Assembly (NCBI RefSeq): GCF_004770995.1
Contig: NZ_RQHW01000028.1
Coordinates: 62,001 to 126,000, forward strand
Direction: 5' to 3'
DNA: 64,000 nucleotides
Source: Leptospira idonii
GTDB taxonomy: Bacteria > Spirochaetota > Leptospiria > Leptospirales > Leptospiraceae
Positions 43,301 to 52,326 of the stretch are shown piece by piece. Each line of letters begins with the position of its first letter. The first letter of the stretch is position 1. The notes under the pieces are model-generated. The model ran no database searches. It saw only the letters and a program-made list of their open reading frames with translations, and was not told the origin of the DNA. The position numbers and the translations under genes were made by a program.

Positions 43301-44534
43301 AACTGTACCCAAAATAAAGATTCAGCACACTGAAATAACGAGAGGTTCTTTTCCCGGTTCCGTCCGCTTCGTAAATTGCGGACGATTTGTACCAATCCAT
43401 AACGCCCGCTCCCAAAGAATCGACATTCACTGCTGTGAATCTCGGCATCTGACTTTCGTTAGCTTTCCAGGTATAACTGGTGGATTGAAATCCGAAATTT
43501 AATCTATGTTGTTTCAAAAAAAGAAAGGAGTATACGAAGTGAAAGTCGAATCCGCTGAGATTCATCTGCAAAGGTCTGCCGGATTCGATGGAATAATATT
43601 GGTTTAAACCGGAAATCGCTCCCTCTGCACCGTACATCGGATCTTTTAAGACGGTTCTTTTGTAATCCAAAGTTCCGAACGGAGTCAGAAAGATGTCGGC
43701 ACCTAACTCTAGTCTCATCCCCAAAGGAAAAGACTGGTAGTAACGCATTCCGGCGCTAGGTGCCACGAAAGAAACATTTTCCCGAATCGCACCCGCTTGG
43801 TTCAAAGTGGAGGAATAATAAGCGGAATCGGTTCTCCATCCTCCGGTTCTAATTCCGAAATCCCAACTGAACCATTTGTCTTTTCGAAACTCTTCATAAA
43901 TCTTCAATACGAGTCGATGGTCCAACATTCTGAATCTGGTTTCGTACTGAGCGGTTTGGAAACCATTAATCAAACCGAAAGTATTATGAGTATAAGAAGT
44001 TTGGAAAGGAAGATTGCTGTATTCGATTCCCCATTTTTGATTTTCTCTTCTGTAGGATAAAGTGATAGAGGGAACTATTTGTCTGGAAGAGAAAGACTTA
44101 GGTTCGTCAGTGAGAGGAAGAACGGATTCATTCTGATAAGGAATGGAACTTCTGGGAAAAAAAGGAGAGCCGGATTGGAACCAAAGTCTTGCGTTTTTAT
44201 CCTGCCAATCTTCCCCGCCACCGAATGCGGCAAAACTTCTGTTTCCTCGGATTCCTATTTCCCAAAACCCTCCCCAAAATGAAACATTTCCCGAATCGAA
44301 AGGTCTGGTTTTATGAACGTCCGAAACGGGAGTTTCGTAGTCTTTTCTGAATTGAAAATCTTTTCTTCTGATTTGGGCGGCTTTGATTCTTTTTTCTTCC
44401 GCCGCATTCGGGTAACCGTTGGACTCGTAATATTCGGCTTCTAACTCAAGTTTTACGGCCTCAGATTCTTGGGCGAACAAAGACCCGCCCGAGAACAGGA
44501 TAAAGATTAAAAAGAAACCGTACCATTTCTTCAT
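43290..44534 (-). CDS. Outer-membrane beta-barrel-like protein
   Basis: 414 residues from ATG 44534 (MKKWYGFFLIF), chosen because a normal signal peptide begins there (cleavage near LFAQES); a TTG at 44567 is an alternative. After a short helical region (about 20-65, charged, EAEYYESNGYPNAAEEKR), the rest alternates aromatic and polar residues and ends in FSVLNLYFGYSYAF, with the C-terminal aromatic residue typical of outer-membrane barrels. Function is unknown; porin, transporter and lipid-binding roles are all possible. The gene lies 39 bases after speE on the same strand, and overlaps the downstream lipoprotein gene. Confidence 0.65.
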   Translation of the reverse strand: MKKWYGFFLIFILFSGGSLFAQESEAVKLELEAEYYESNGYPNAAEEKRIKAAQIRRKDFQFRKDYETPVSDVHKTRPFDSGNVSFWGGFWEIGIRGNRSFAAFGGGEDWQDKNARLWFQSGSPFFPRSSIPYQNESVLPLTDEPKSFSSRQIVPSITLSYRRENQKWGIEYSNLPFQTSYTHNTFGLINGFQTAQYETRFRMLDHRLVLKIYEEFRKDKWFSWDFGIRTGGWRTDSAYYSSTLNQAGAIRENVSFVAPSAGMRYYQSFPLGMRLELGADIFLTPFGTLDYKRTVLKDPMYGAEGAISGLNQYYSIESGRPLQMNLSGFDFHFVYSFLFLKQHRLNFGFQSTSYTWKANESQMPRFTAVNVDSLGAGVMDWYKSSAIYEADGTGKRTSRYFSVLNLYFGYSYAF

Positions 44535-44573
44535 AAATGTAAAAAAAAAGGACGGCTTCAATTTCAAGCGGAT

Positions 44574-45419
44574 CTACCCTTTTCTTTTGATAAAGGATTT
44601 GGCGAATTCTGGCAAGACAAAAGCTGCCTTGTGAATCTCAGGGCTGTAGTATTTTAAACCTTTCGGTAAACGACTGATATCCGGCGTTACTTTGTAAGGA
44701 TCAATCGCATTGGAAAGGAAAGTGAACCCTATGATCCCGGAAGGATACGTAGGGATAGTCGTATAATAATATCCGTATTCCGGGAAAATTTTAGGAATAA
44801 ACTCGAAGAGAGAAGAAATCACATCTCCATGGTACCAAAAAGATTCCGCTTGAGTCGCAATGATTCCCGTAGGCTTCAAGGCACTCGCCATATCTCTGTA
44901 AAATGGTTCCTTGAAAAGAACTTCCGCAGGACCAACGGGATCGCTGGAGTCTACAAGGATCACATCGAATCTGCCTTTGTTTTCTCTGGCAAATTTAGCT
45001 CCGTCATCGTAATGATGGATTACTTTTTTATCCTTCATGGCATCCGCACATTCCGGAAAATATTGATAACTGATATCTACGACCGCTTTGTCGATTTCGC
45101 AGAGAACCACTTCTTTCACGGAAGGGTGTTTCAGAACTTCTCTTACGGTTCCTCCGTCTCCTCCTCCGATCACAAGAACGGATTCAGGGTTCGGGTGACT
45201 CATCATGGGAATATGGGCAATCATTTCATGATAAGAATGTTCATCTTTGTTCGTGACCATAGTCACTCCGTCCAAAGTAAACATACGCCCGAAGGATTGG
45301 GTCTCAAAAATATCGATCTTTTGAAAAGGAGTTTGGATACTATCTAAGGTTTTAGTCACTCTGTAACTGACCGCTCTTCCTTTTTCTAATTCCAACTTTT
45401 CCGTATACCAAATCTCCAT
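44574..45419 (-). CDS. speE: Spermidine synthase
   Basis: A 281-residue polyamine aminopropyltransferase. It transfers the aminopropyl group of decarboxylated S-adenosylmethionine to putrescine, giving spermidine. Family motifs are VLVIGGGDGGTVREVLKHPSVKEV (nucleotide-binding loop), YDDGAKFA, LVDSSDPVGPAEVLF (catalytic Asp) and ATQAESFWYHG. Residue order and length match bacterial SpeE. The supplier of decarboxylated SAM, speD, lies 8.6 kb away at 54071-54460, rather than next door as is common. It is the first gene of a five-gene minus-strand run leading to pyrF. Confidence 0.94.
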   Translation of the reverse strand: MEIWYTEKLELEKGRAVSYRVTKTLDSIQTPFQKIDIFETQSFGRMFTLDGVTMVTNKDEHSYHEMIAHIPMMSHPNPESVLVIGGGDGGTVREVLKHPSVKEVVLCEIDKAVVDISYQYFPECADAMKDKKVIHHYDDGAKFARENKGRFDVILVDSSDPVGPAEVLFKEPFYRDMASALKPTGIIATQAESFWYHGDVISSLFEFIPKIFPEYGYYYTTIPTYPSGIIGFTFLSNAIDPYKVTPDISRLPKGLKYYSPEIHKAAFVLPEFAKSFIKRKG

Positions 45420-45586
45420 TCCTCTGCTCCTTAGTTTTTGTACGAATTCATTTCGTTTTTTGCCAGATTTAGGGTTATGGATGGGAAGTGTAGTTTTTTT
45501 TACCCATTGAAAAAGTTCTTTCCAGATTCTCAGCCAGGAATAAAACCTTGGCTTTCAGCCAATTTTGATTAGAAAAGGGAGATTCT

Positions 45587-46699
45587 ATGCTCGGAAATTT
45601 TACTGAAAGTTTAAAAGGAACATTGGGCGGAGTGGTGCTTATCATCGTTTCTTTTCCCATTTTGTTTTTGAACGAAGGTCGATCTGTAGATGTTGCAAAA
45701 GGTTTGGAAGAAGGGGCGGCTCTAGTAGTGAGCATCAATCCTACCCAAGACTTAGGAAAATACGATGGAAAACTAATTCATGCATCTGGAGAAGCAAAAG
45801 CCGGTGCTAAAATAAAAGACTCTGATTTCGCAATCGATGAAGCAGGACTAGGACTCTTCCGTACAGTTGAGATGTACCAATGGAAAGAGGAAGTTACCGA
45901 AGATTCAGAGAAAAAATCAAAAAAAGAATATACTTATCATGAAGAGTGGTCTTCTTTCAAAATCGATTCCAGCAAATTCAAAGAGAAGTCAGGGCACTCA
46001 AATCCGAACTTTCCGTACGAAGCGGAAACTTTTTATGCGGATTCCGTAACTTTGGGAAATATCGATTTTTCGACTCCTCTCATTCAAAGCATTCCAACAA
46101 ACGATGAACTTACTTACGACCAAGCAACTATCAATCGATTGAAAGCTAAATTCGGTGCGAAAGCGAAGATTCATGACGGCCAAATCTATTTAGGAAAAGA
46201 TCCTGCTGAACCGGAAATCGGTGACATTCGTGTGTCTCATAAAATCGCTCCGGAAGGAACTGCTTCCGTAATCGGACTATTGGACGGGAACAGCTTAAAC
46301 GGATACCAAACGAAAAGAGATACTACAATCTTAGTTTTCAGCTACGGTAAAAAAGATGCAGCGACTATGTTCCGTGAAGAACAAGAAGCGAACACTTTCC
46401 TTACTTGGATTCTGCGATTGGTGGGATTTCTAGTTATGTTCTTCGGATTCAAACTTTTGTTCGGACCGATTGCTGCTGCAGGCGGATGGATCCCGATCTT
46501 AGGTGGTATTTTAGAAATGGGAGTGAGTTTGGTTGCGGGAATTCTTTCCTTCTCTCTTTCTTTCACAACCATTGCGATTGCATGGATTTTCTTCCGTCCG
46601 CTTCTAGGAATCGGTTTACTGCTTCTAGGCGGAGGCGCTTTCGCTTTCTTAATGTATCAAAAAGGAAAGTTCGGAAACAAACCTCCAGTTACAAATTAA
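45587..46699 (+). CDS. TMEM43 family membrane protein
   Basis: A 370-residue protein with an N-terminal membrane helix (about 10-28: GTLGGVVLIIVSFPILFLNEGRSV), a large soluble domain (about 30-265) containing EVYQWKE-type beta repeats (MYQWKEEV, YHEEWSSF) and three C-terminal helices (about 270-360, glycine-rich). NEGRAV-like and YQWKE stretches are characteristic of TMEM43 (LUMA)-type proteins. The bacterial role is unknown. It is expressed alone and ends in a strong terminator at 46714-46746. Confidence 0.85.
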   Translation: MLGNFTESLKGTLGGVVLIIVSFPILFLNEGRSVDVAKGLEEGAALVVSINPTQDLGKYDGKLIHASGEAKAGAKIKDSDFAIDEAGLGLFRTVEMYQWKEEVTEDSEKKSKKEYTYHEEWSSFKIDSSKFKEKSGHSNPNFPYEAETFYADSVTLGNIDFSTPLIQSIPTNDELTYDQATINRLKAKFGAKAKIHDGQIYLGKDPAEPEIGDIRVSHKIAPEGTASVIGLLDGNSLNGYQTKRDTTILVFSYGKKDAATMFREEQEANTFLTWILRLVGFLVMFFGFKLLFGPIAAAGGWIPILGGILEMGVSLVAGILSFSLSFTTIAIAWIFFRPLLGIGLLLLGGGAFAFLMYQKGKFGNKPPVTN

Positions 46700-46713
46700 T
46701 CCACACAAAAAAC

Positions 46714-46746
46714 GAAAAGTATCTCCCTAAAAAGAGATACTTTTTC
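46714..46746 (+). terminator. Rho-independent terminator after the TMEM43-like gene
   Basis: An 11-bp stem (AAAAGTATCTC with GAGATACTTTT) and an 8-base A-rich loop end in a T-run, 15 bases after the stop. Confidence 0.88.
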
Positions 46747-46801
46747 GCTAAAAAAGAGGAACTTTTGGGAAAAAATTCTGTCTCTTATAAAAGACCGAAC
46801 T

Positions 46802-47647
46802 ATGAAATTTTTTTCCAGCAAGTTCCTTTTCTTTTTATTGCTGATACCGTTTCTTATATTTCCGATTTCTCATTGTACAGTCGCAGAAACGGACAATCGC
46901 AAAGAACTGGGCTTTTACGCACTTCTCTATCTCTCCGATTACAATAACCCGGACAAACCGTCCGTTTATTTCTCTACAGTCAGACAGGTGGAATTGGAAA
47001 TCGCTTACGAGACGGGAGCAGAACCGGAAGCCGGAAATTTTGCGTTAGGCGGAAGTCCGTATTGGTCCGTTACGGAAGATAATCTAAAAGCAATTTTCGC
47101 AGACAGAGATTATACGGTAAACGTTGTGATTCCCACTTCCTCCAGCGAAATGAAAAACATTCCCAAACAGAACAGATCCACATGGACGGTATCTCAAATT
47201 TTGGATTTAGCAAGTCGTTATCAATCGAGAAGATCCGACTTTCAAACGGCTCGTTTTTTTCTGGTTTATGTGAACGGTCATTTGGACAACAACGGCTCTC
47301 CCAATACGAGCGTGGTCGGAGTGAACATAGGAGGAACTCCCGTCACAGTGGTCTTTAAAGACGTAGTCAAAGATTTCGCAGCGAACATGAGACCTATCGC
47401 CGAACAAGTCACAGTCGTTCATGAATTGGGACATGCTTTGGGTTTTGTCAATAATGGAATCCCTCTCACTTCCCAACACCAAGACATCCCTAACGGAAAA
47501 CATTGTACAAACACAACCTGTGCGATGTACCACCAGATCGAAGGCAAAACCAGTTTAAATAATTTCGCACAGTCCTATTTTTCCACCATGAGCAGAGTCG
47601 TGATCAAATCGGAGTGTTTGGAAGACGCTAAAAAATACAAACCTTAA
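46802..47647 (+). CDS. Archaemetzincin-like zinc metalloprotease lipoprotein
   Basis: A 281-residue putative lipoprotein (lipobox FPISHC, Cys25). The zinc motif HELGHALG (His207, Glu208, His211, Gly214) is followed, after an insertion of about 17 residues, by HC-x4-C-x-M (Cys235, Cys240, Met242: HCTNTTCAMYH), which matches the CX4CXM structural-zinc and Met-turn pattern of archaemetzincins. In those, HExxHxxGx3 runs directly into the cysteines; here His226 or His234 may be the third zinc ligand. It is probably an exported surface or periplasmic protease. The substrate is unknown. It stands alone, between two terminator-type boundaries. Confidence 0.75.
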   Translation: MKFFSSKFLFFLLLIPFLIFPISHCTVAETDNRKELGFYALLYLSDYNNPDKPSVYFSTVRQVELEIAYETGAEPEAGNFALGGSPYWSVTEDNLKAIFADRDYTVNVVIPTSSSEMKNIPKQNRSTWTVSQILDLASRYQSRRSDFQTARFFLVYVNGHLDNNGSPNTSVVGVNIGGTPVTVVFKDVVKDFAANMRPIAEQVTVVHELGHALGFVNNGIPLTSQHQDIPNGKHCTNTTCAMYHQIEGKTSLNNFAQSYFSTMSRVVIKSECLEDAKKYKP

Positions 47648-47682
47648 GCAGGAAGTCCCTTTCTCGTCCCTTCTTTTTTACT

Positions 47683-47699
47683 ATACATAAGTTATGTAT
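47683..47699. promoter_or_regulatory. 17-bp palindrome upstream of the MFS transporter, possible operator
   Basis: Perfect arms ATACATAA / TTATGTAT around a central G end 17 bases before the transporter ATG. The position and symmetry fit a repressor site (TetR or MarR type), but no regulator gene is adjacent. Confidence 0.4.
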
Positions 47700-47716
47700 G
47701 ACAAATTTTTGACAGA

Positions 47717-48964
47717 ATGAAATTCCTGAATCCTAAAAACACGCGCACTGCTGCCGTAGGTTTTATTTTCGTCACCATCCTGATCGATTCCATAGGGTTT
47801 GGGATCGTAATTCCCGTCCTCCCCAACCTTATCGTAGAACTCACTGGAGACAGTATCGGCCAAGCCTCCTCTCACGGAGGGTTTTTGATGTTCGCATACT
47901 CCCTAGTTCAGTTCGTATGTGCTCCTTTTGTAGGAGCCTTAAGTGATCGTTTCGGAAGAAGACCGGTTCTTTTGGCAGCACTCTTCGGATTCACCTTGGA
48001 CTATTTATTTCTCACATTCGCCCCTACTTTGTTTTTCCTTTTCGTAGGAAGAATCATCGCAGGGATTATGGGGGCCAGTTTCACGACTGCAAGCGCCTAT
48101 ATCGCAGACATCACTCCTGCCGAAAAAAGGGCGGAGAGTTTCGGGCTCATCGGAGTCGCGTTCGGTTTGGGCTTTATCATCGGCCCGTTAGTGGGAGGTC
48201 TCTTGGGACAATTCGGATCCAGAATCCCTTTTCTAGCAGCCGCAATACTTACATTCGTCAACTTTCTCTTCGGGTTTTTCATATTACCCGAATCCTTATC
48301 CCAGGAAAATAGAAGAGCCTTCGAGTGGAAAAATGCAAATCCTTTGGGAGCTCTCTATAATCTAAAACGTTACCCTTTGATTTTGCCTCTTGTGTTTGTT
48401 TTCTTTTTGGTCAGCATAGGATCTCACTCGGTTCAATCCAACTGGGCCTTTTATGTGATCGAAAGATTCAAATGGGATGAGAAGATGATCGGAATTTCTC
48501 TAGCAGTCGTAGGAGTATTGATCGCAATCGTACAAGGAGGTTTGATGGGAATCTCTATGAAAAAGTTAGGAGCGAAAAACAGTGTGTATCTGGGTACCGC
48601 ACTTTTTTCGATCGGTTATGCGTTATACGCAATGGCAAACGCTTCTTGGATGATGTTCGCATTCTCCATCCCTTATTGTTTGGGAGGGATTTCAGGGCCT
48701 GCTTTGCAGGGAATCGTTTCTTCTCATGTCCCAGCCAACGAACAAGGGGAACTACAAGGAACTTTAACTAGTTTGATGAGTGTGACCTCCATCTTCGGAC
48801 CGCTTCTGATGACGAGCGTATTCACTTATTTTACTACAGGAGGGGGAATCTATCTTCCCGGAGCTCCTATGTGGCTCAGTGCAGTCATCACTCTAATCGC
48901 ACTTGCAGTCGCTTATTTCACTTTGGAGAAAGAGACGGAAGAAACAACAAAAACCACCGCCTAA
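47717..48964 (+). CDS. MFS transporter, TCR/Tet-type
   Basis: A 415-residue major facilitator with 12 membrane helices. Motif A ([14 protein letters not shown]) lies between TM2 and TM3, and the motif C-like region is [15 protein letters not shown] in TM5, typical of drug/H+ antiporters such as TetA. Conserved positions and length fit the tetracycline-resistance protein group, but the natural substrate is unknown and resistance should not be assumed. A 17-bp palindrome sits just upstream. A hairpin at 48982-49015 separates it from the convergent metal exporter. Confidence 0.88.
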   Translation: MKFLNPKNTRTAAVGFIFVTILIDSIGFGIVIPVLPNLIVELTGDSIGQASSHGGFLMFAYSLVQFVCAPFVGALSDRFGRRPVLLAALFGFTLDYLFLTFAPTLFFLFVGRIIAGIMGASFTTASAYIADITPAEKRAESFGLIGVAFGLGFIIGPLVGGLLGQFGSRIPFLAAAILTFVNFLFGFFILPESLSQENRRAFEWKNANPLGALYNLKRYPLILPLVFVFFLVSIGSHSVQSNWAFYVIERFKWDEKMIGISLAVVGVLIAIVQGGLMGISMKKLGAKNSVYLGTALFSIGYALYAMANASWMMFAFSIPYCLGGISGPALQGIVSSHVPANEQGELQGTLTSLMSVTSIFGPLLMTSVFTYFTTGGGIYLPGAPMWLSAVITLIALAVAYFTLEKETEETTKTTA

Positions 48965-48981
48965 GTTTCATCTGCACCTCT

Positions 48982-49015
48982 GGAAAAGAAAGGGAGTCAC
49001 TTCCCTCTCTTTTCT
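48982..49015. terminator. Bidirectional terminator-like hairpin between MFS and CDF genes
   Basis: A 13-bp stem with one mismatch (GGAAAAGAAAGGGA pairing with TCCCTCTCTTTTC) lies across the 3' end of the metal exporter gene, 18 bases after the transporter stop. The arms supply A/T-rich flanks on both strands. Confidence 0.5.
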
Positions 49016-49908
49016 TCCCATTCCAAAGTGATCTTTTGAATTCCATAATCATTTAACAAAGATTTCACTTTCTGTTTTGTTTCCGAAAATTCATCTTTTG
49101 TGAGGCCATCGAAAGATATATGGGCTGTAAATACATGAATCTCTCCATCTAACGACCACAAATGAGAGTCGGATATGGACTCCACTCCTTTCAAAGATGT
49201 GATCTCCTCTTCGATCTTATGAAGAGAAAGCCCTTGCGGAACATACTGTAGAAAAATTTTTCCTATCTGAAACAGATTTGGGAGAGCTCTACTGAGCACG
49301 AAAAGATTGATTCCTATGGAGAGAAGAGGATCCAACCAAAACCAGTCCTTAAAATAAAGCACAATGCTCATCACTAGAACCGCGACCCAACCCAATACAT
49401 CTTCCAGAAAATGAAGTTTCACTGCTCTTTCATTCCAACCTGAATTCGATTTGAGACGCATGAACCCGATCCCGTTGATCAAAATTCCGAATAATGCCAA
49501 AAAGAACACTCCTTGATCATTGACAGGTTCCGGTTCCAAAAACTTAAAAATGGAATGATAGATCAATGCTACAGAGCTAACGATCAATATGGAAGAAGTC
49601 AAAAACGCGGATAAAAGCGAAAATCTTTTGTAACCATAACTCAAATTTTCGTTTTTACCTTTATTGGATTTCCTTTCCAAAAAATAGGCGAATCCCAATG
49701 CGAAAGAATCTCCCAAATCATGAAAAGCGTCCGAAACGATGGCGGTGCTATTCGTCCAGAGGCCACCAACTAACTCTATAATGGTGAAACTTGCGTTCAT
49801 GCAGAATGCGATTGCGATATTTTTCGTTCCTTCCGGTGTTTTATGAGAATGATGATGGTGGTGATCGGAATCTTTGTGGTCGTGGGAATGATGAGAGTGA
49901 TCGTGCAT
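48997..49908 (-). CDS. Cation diffusion facilitator metal exporter
   Basis: A 303-residue CDF transporter with a His/Asp-rich N-terminal tail (MHDHSHHSHDHKDSDHHHHHSH) and six membrane helices. The transport site is visible as SDAFHDLGDSFALG (His-Asp in TM2, where zinc CDFs have HxxxD) and LHFLEDVLGW in TM5 (also HxxxD); these four-residue patterns fit Zn2+ (or Co/Cd) exporters. The C-terminal cytoplasmic domain ends after YGIQKITLEWE. It is downstream of the CsoR/RcnR-type repressor on the same strand (9 bases apart), so export is probably de-repressed by metal. Confidence 0.92.
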   Translation of the reverse strand: MHDHSHHSHDHKDSDHHHHHSHKTPEGTKNIAIAFCMNASFTIIELVGGLWTNSTAIVSDAFHDLGDSFALGFAYFLERKSNKGKNENLSYGYKRFSLLSAFLTSSILIVSSVALIYHSIFKFLEPEPVNDQGVFFLALFGILINGIGFMRLKSNSGWNERAVKLHFLEDVLGWVAVLVMSIVLYFKDWFWLDPLLSIGINLFVLSRALPNLFQIGKIFLQYVPQGLSLHKIEEEITSLKGVESISDSHLWSLDGEIHVFTAHISFDGLTKDEFSETKQKVKSLLNDYGIQKITLEWEEKRGK

Positions 49909-49917
49909 GGTGTTTTC

Positions 49918-50199
49918 CTAATGAATGGTTCGAAAATAATTGTCTATGGAAGACATGAATTCTTTCAAATCCTCCGTAAGTTCCGGATCTTTCGTTTGCG
50001 CCAGAATGCAATGGGAAAAATGATCCTCTATCAGAAGTTTGGCTACCTTGGAAAGAGCTGCCTGCACTGCCGCAATTTGGTGGATGACGTCGTTGCAAGG
50101 TTTCCCCTCCGCCACCATATTTCTAACAGATTTCAAATGCCCTTCCAAGCGTGCGAGGCGGTCCTGTATTTTTTTGGATGCGATCGTCGATTGGTCCAT
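49918..50199 (-). CDS. CsoR/RcnR family metal-responsive repressor
   Basis: A 93-residue all-helical repressor. The first helix starts with SKKIQDRLARLEGHLKSVRNMV. The ligand set Cys35, His60, Cys64 (EGKPCND and EDHFSHC) matches the Cu(I)-type C-H-C arrangement of CsoR; RcnR and FrmR differ. The neighbouring exporter is however a CDF, which usually handles Zn or Co, so the actual metal is open. Repression should occur at the C/G-tract palindrome at 50210-50228, just upstream of its start, giving autoregulation of the repressor-exporter pair. Confidence 0.88.
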   Translation of the reverse strand: MDQSTIASKKIQDRLARLEGHLKSVRNMVAEGKPCNDVIHQIAAVQAALSKVAKLLIEDHFSHCILAQTKDPELTEDLKEFMSSIDNYFRTIH

Positions 50200-50209
50200 A
50201 CAATATCCC

Positions 50210-50228
50210 TATCCCCCGGTAGGGGATA
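50210..50228 (-). promoter_or_regulatory. CsoR/RcnR-type operator
   Basis: A perfect palindrome with 7-base arms (TATCCCC / GGGGATA) and a 5-base centre starts 11 bases upstream of the repressor ATG. C/G tracts flanked by T/A are the hallmark of CsoR-family operators. It should control the repressor and metal exporter together. Confidence 0.8.
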
Positions 50229-50410
50229 AGTCAATTAGAAAATTGGCGGAAGGAGAATCAATTTAAAACTTTCAGAGTGTTTAGTTCTCAGAGTGAAGGT
50301 TGGATTGAGAGCGGTTTTGGAAGATTTAGGAAAAATATCGTTTAAGATAAGGATGCAGGATTTGGCTTACCGACACGGTTCAGATACAATAAGCCAAGTT
50401 ATAGGAAAGA

Positions 50411-50974
50411 TTATTCTGATTCGTTTCGAGTGTTTCTTTCGATAGCCAATAAAACTAAAATCAAACATAAAAGAATCGCAATGATAAAGGAAAAAACGGC
50501 CAATGAGATATAAACTGCTTTGAGAACTTTCTCAAAGTATTTCTCAAATTCGCTTGAAGCAAACTTCGGATATTTCAGCTCCTTGTATCGATTGATGATG
50601 TCCGTTGGATCTTCATTATTATCTTTAGCTTTCGTAATGACTTTAGAAAGATTGTTCAAAAAATCTTGTTTTTTCTCATCATCCAGCGGGTTTAACCATC
50701 CGTAAAGAATGGATAAATTGTCTCCTGTAAAAGTTTCCTTAATGTTATCAGGAATGTTGATGCCTGGAAGAGTATCTTCAATTTTCGGTTGCGCATCTGA
50801 AGTAGCGGGAGCCAAGGATTGTTTCACTTCTTCGTAAGAAACATAAGTATCTTTTCCTGAAGTAAAAAATACGACAGTAGCGATGATTGTAACGATTAAG
50901 AAAAATAGAATTCCAACAGTTGTGAAAACTCTGGTTGCAGAGAAGAGAGATTTTTCTAGATTACTTGTTTTCAA
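50411..50974 (-). CDS. Membrane protein with two terminal helices, unknown function
   Basis: A 187-residue protein with one membrane helix near the N-terminus (about 18-37) and one near the C-terminus (about 155-178), flanking a charged, acidic middle region (about 40-150). The orientation is probably such that the middle domain lies outside the membrane. No motif or family is recognised. The gene stands alone, with 211 bases of non-coding DNA after the CsoR start and 143 before the next gene. Confidence 0.55.
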   Translation of the reverse strand: MKTSNLEKSLFSATRVFTTVGILFFLIVTIIATVVFFTSGKDTYVSYEEVKQSLAPATSDAQPKIEDTLPGINIPDNIKETFTGDNLSILYGWLNPLDDEKKQDFLNNLSKVITKAKDNNEDPTDIINRYKELKYPKFASSEFEKYFEKVLKAVYISLAVFSFIIAILLCLILVLLAIERNTRNESE

Positions 50975-51117
50975 AATTAAGTCCTTTCCTCATATATTTC
51001 CGAGAAACTAACATTTATTGCCGAAAATCAGAAATAAATTCTAATTCCCCGGAATCCATAGAGGAAGCTCAAATGATAATTTTTGTCTTTGCGTTTCAAA
51101 TCTAGCTTTAGGCTAAT

Positions 51118-51396
51118 TTATTTATATTTGATTGCAATGCCTATAGCATTAAAGGCAACACCTTGATTTTGAATCATATTTAAAATAATAACAGCATCTG
51201 CACCTGGATAATATTCTAGAGTATTTTCTCTCAACCTATCCAATGCGTCCTGGCAGAGTTCTGTATTCCTTTTATCTATTGCTTTTTGCCTGAAAGCCAT
51301 TTTTGTATTGGAACTATTACTAGAGGCGGAAACAATACCTAATTCAGAAAATTGAATCGAATTTGCAGTCGCCATTGTTATTGCAGGAATGGACAT
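51118..51396 (-). CDS. Small conserved-looking protein of unknown function
   Basis: 92 residues, no signal peptide. The C-terminal half (YPGADAVIILNMIQNQGVAFN then AIGIAIKYK) resembles, weakly, the end of YbjQ/DUF74-type small beta proteins in which a strand pair is followed by a short IG(T/I)AV(K) strand. There is one cysteine in the middle. Not recognised with confidence. It is flanked by 143 and 164 bases of AT-rich sequence. Confidence 0.45.
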   Translation of the reverse strand: MSIPAITMATANSIQFSELGIVSASSNSSNTKMAFRQKAIDKRNTELCQDALDRLRENTLEYYPGADAVIILNMIQNQGVAFNAIGIAIKYK

Positions 51397-51560
51397 TTAT
51401 TTCTCCTTCATTTTTAAGTTATTCTATTTTCGACTAACTTTATTTATCTGCAAAATACTTCCAGATCAAAAAAACAAGTCAATTGAATTTCAAGTATAAT
51501 GGAACTTTTGATCCGCTGATTCCAAATTTTGATTTTACAAAATGAATTCTTATCCACAAT

Positions 51561-52157
51561 TCAAAAACTTCCCGTCTCTACCCCACCCGCTCTTTTGTAA
51601 TTTACAATGATGATTCCGTTGGGAGAGATCCGACTTTCCGTTACTTGAAAAGCTGCGGGGATCGTGCCGGAGGTGAACAACCGTTTGCCGCTTCCCAACG
51701 TCAACGGATATATCTTTAACCAAAACTCATCGACTAAATCATGTTTCATAAGTGTCTGAACTAAATTAGCACTTCCATAAACGTGTAGATCCGGACCATC
51801 CTCTTGTTTGAGTTTTTTGATTTTCTCCACAATATCTCCGCTTAAAAACATGGAGGGTTTCCATTCACTGGAAGTGAGTGTATTTGAAGCAACATATTTA
51901 GTTGCAGACATGACTCCAGGCCAAAAGTCGGAATGTTTCGGCCAATAAGGCTCCCAAATCTCAAACGTTTTGCGGCCTAAAAGCAGATCGAATGGCAAAC
52001 TCATCTGCTTCTGCATGACTGTCCCTAGCGTCTCGTCGGAATAAGGAACCTGCCACCCTCCATACACGAATCCTCCGCTAGTATCTTCTTCCGGCCCTCC
52101 TCCTGCTTGGATCACTCCATCAAGAGTTAGAAATTCGAGTACGATGATCTTTCTCAT
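51561..52157 (-). CDS. Dihydrofolate reductase/RibD-C family protein
   Basis: A 198-residue protein of the DHFR/RibD C-terminal fold (YyaP/YwjB-like). The N-terminus starts with [15 protein letters not shown], followed by [19 protein letters not shown], where the usual LGRxTYE motif is present, and [38 protein letters not shown] near the C-terminus. Such proteins are NAD(P)H-binding reductases of uncertain substrate, not necessarily folate or riboflavin enzymes. No partner genes adjoin it. Confidence 0.88.
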   Translation of the reverse strand: MRKIIVLEFLTLDGVIQAGGGPEEDTSGGFVYGGWQVPYSDETLGTVMQKQMSLPFDLLLGRKTFEIWEPYWPKHSDFWPGVMSATKYVASNTLTSSEWKPSMFLSGDIVEKIKKLKQEDGPDLHVYGSANLVQTLMKHDLVDEFWLKIYPLTLGSGKRLFTSGTIPAAFQVTESRISPNGIIIVNYKRAGGVETGSF

Positions 52158-52326
52158 AACCAGGTTCCTTATGAAATCAATTTCGATCCAATATTGAAGA
52201 AAAATTTTTTGCCAGTCAATTGCATTTATTACTGCCTTCTTCCTTCCTCCAACTTTCGCAACATTCTATGAAAGTCGAAAAAAAATTTACTAGACTAAAG
52301 AAAGAAAATCCGACCTATCATTGCGA

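Noticed and set aside
44829..45347. 172-codon plus-strand frame opposite speE
   Set aside because: It is the antisense shadow of a highly conserved enzyme gene and has no recognisable motif or ribosome binding site.
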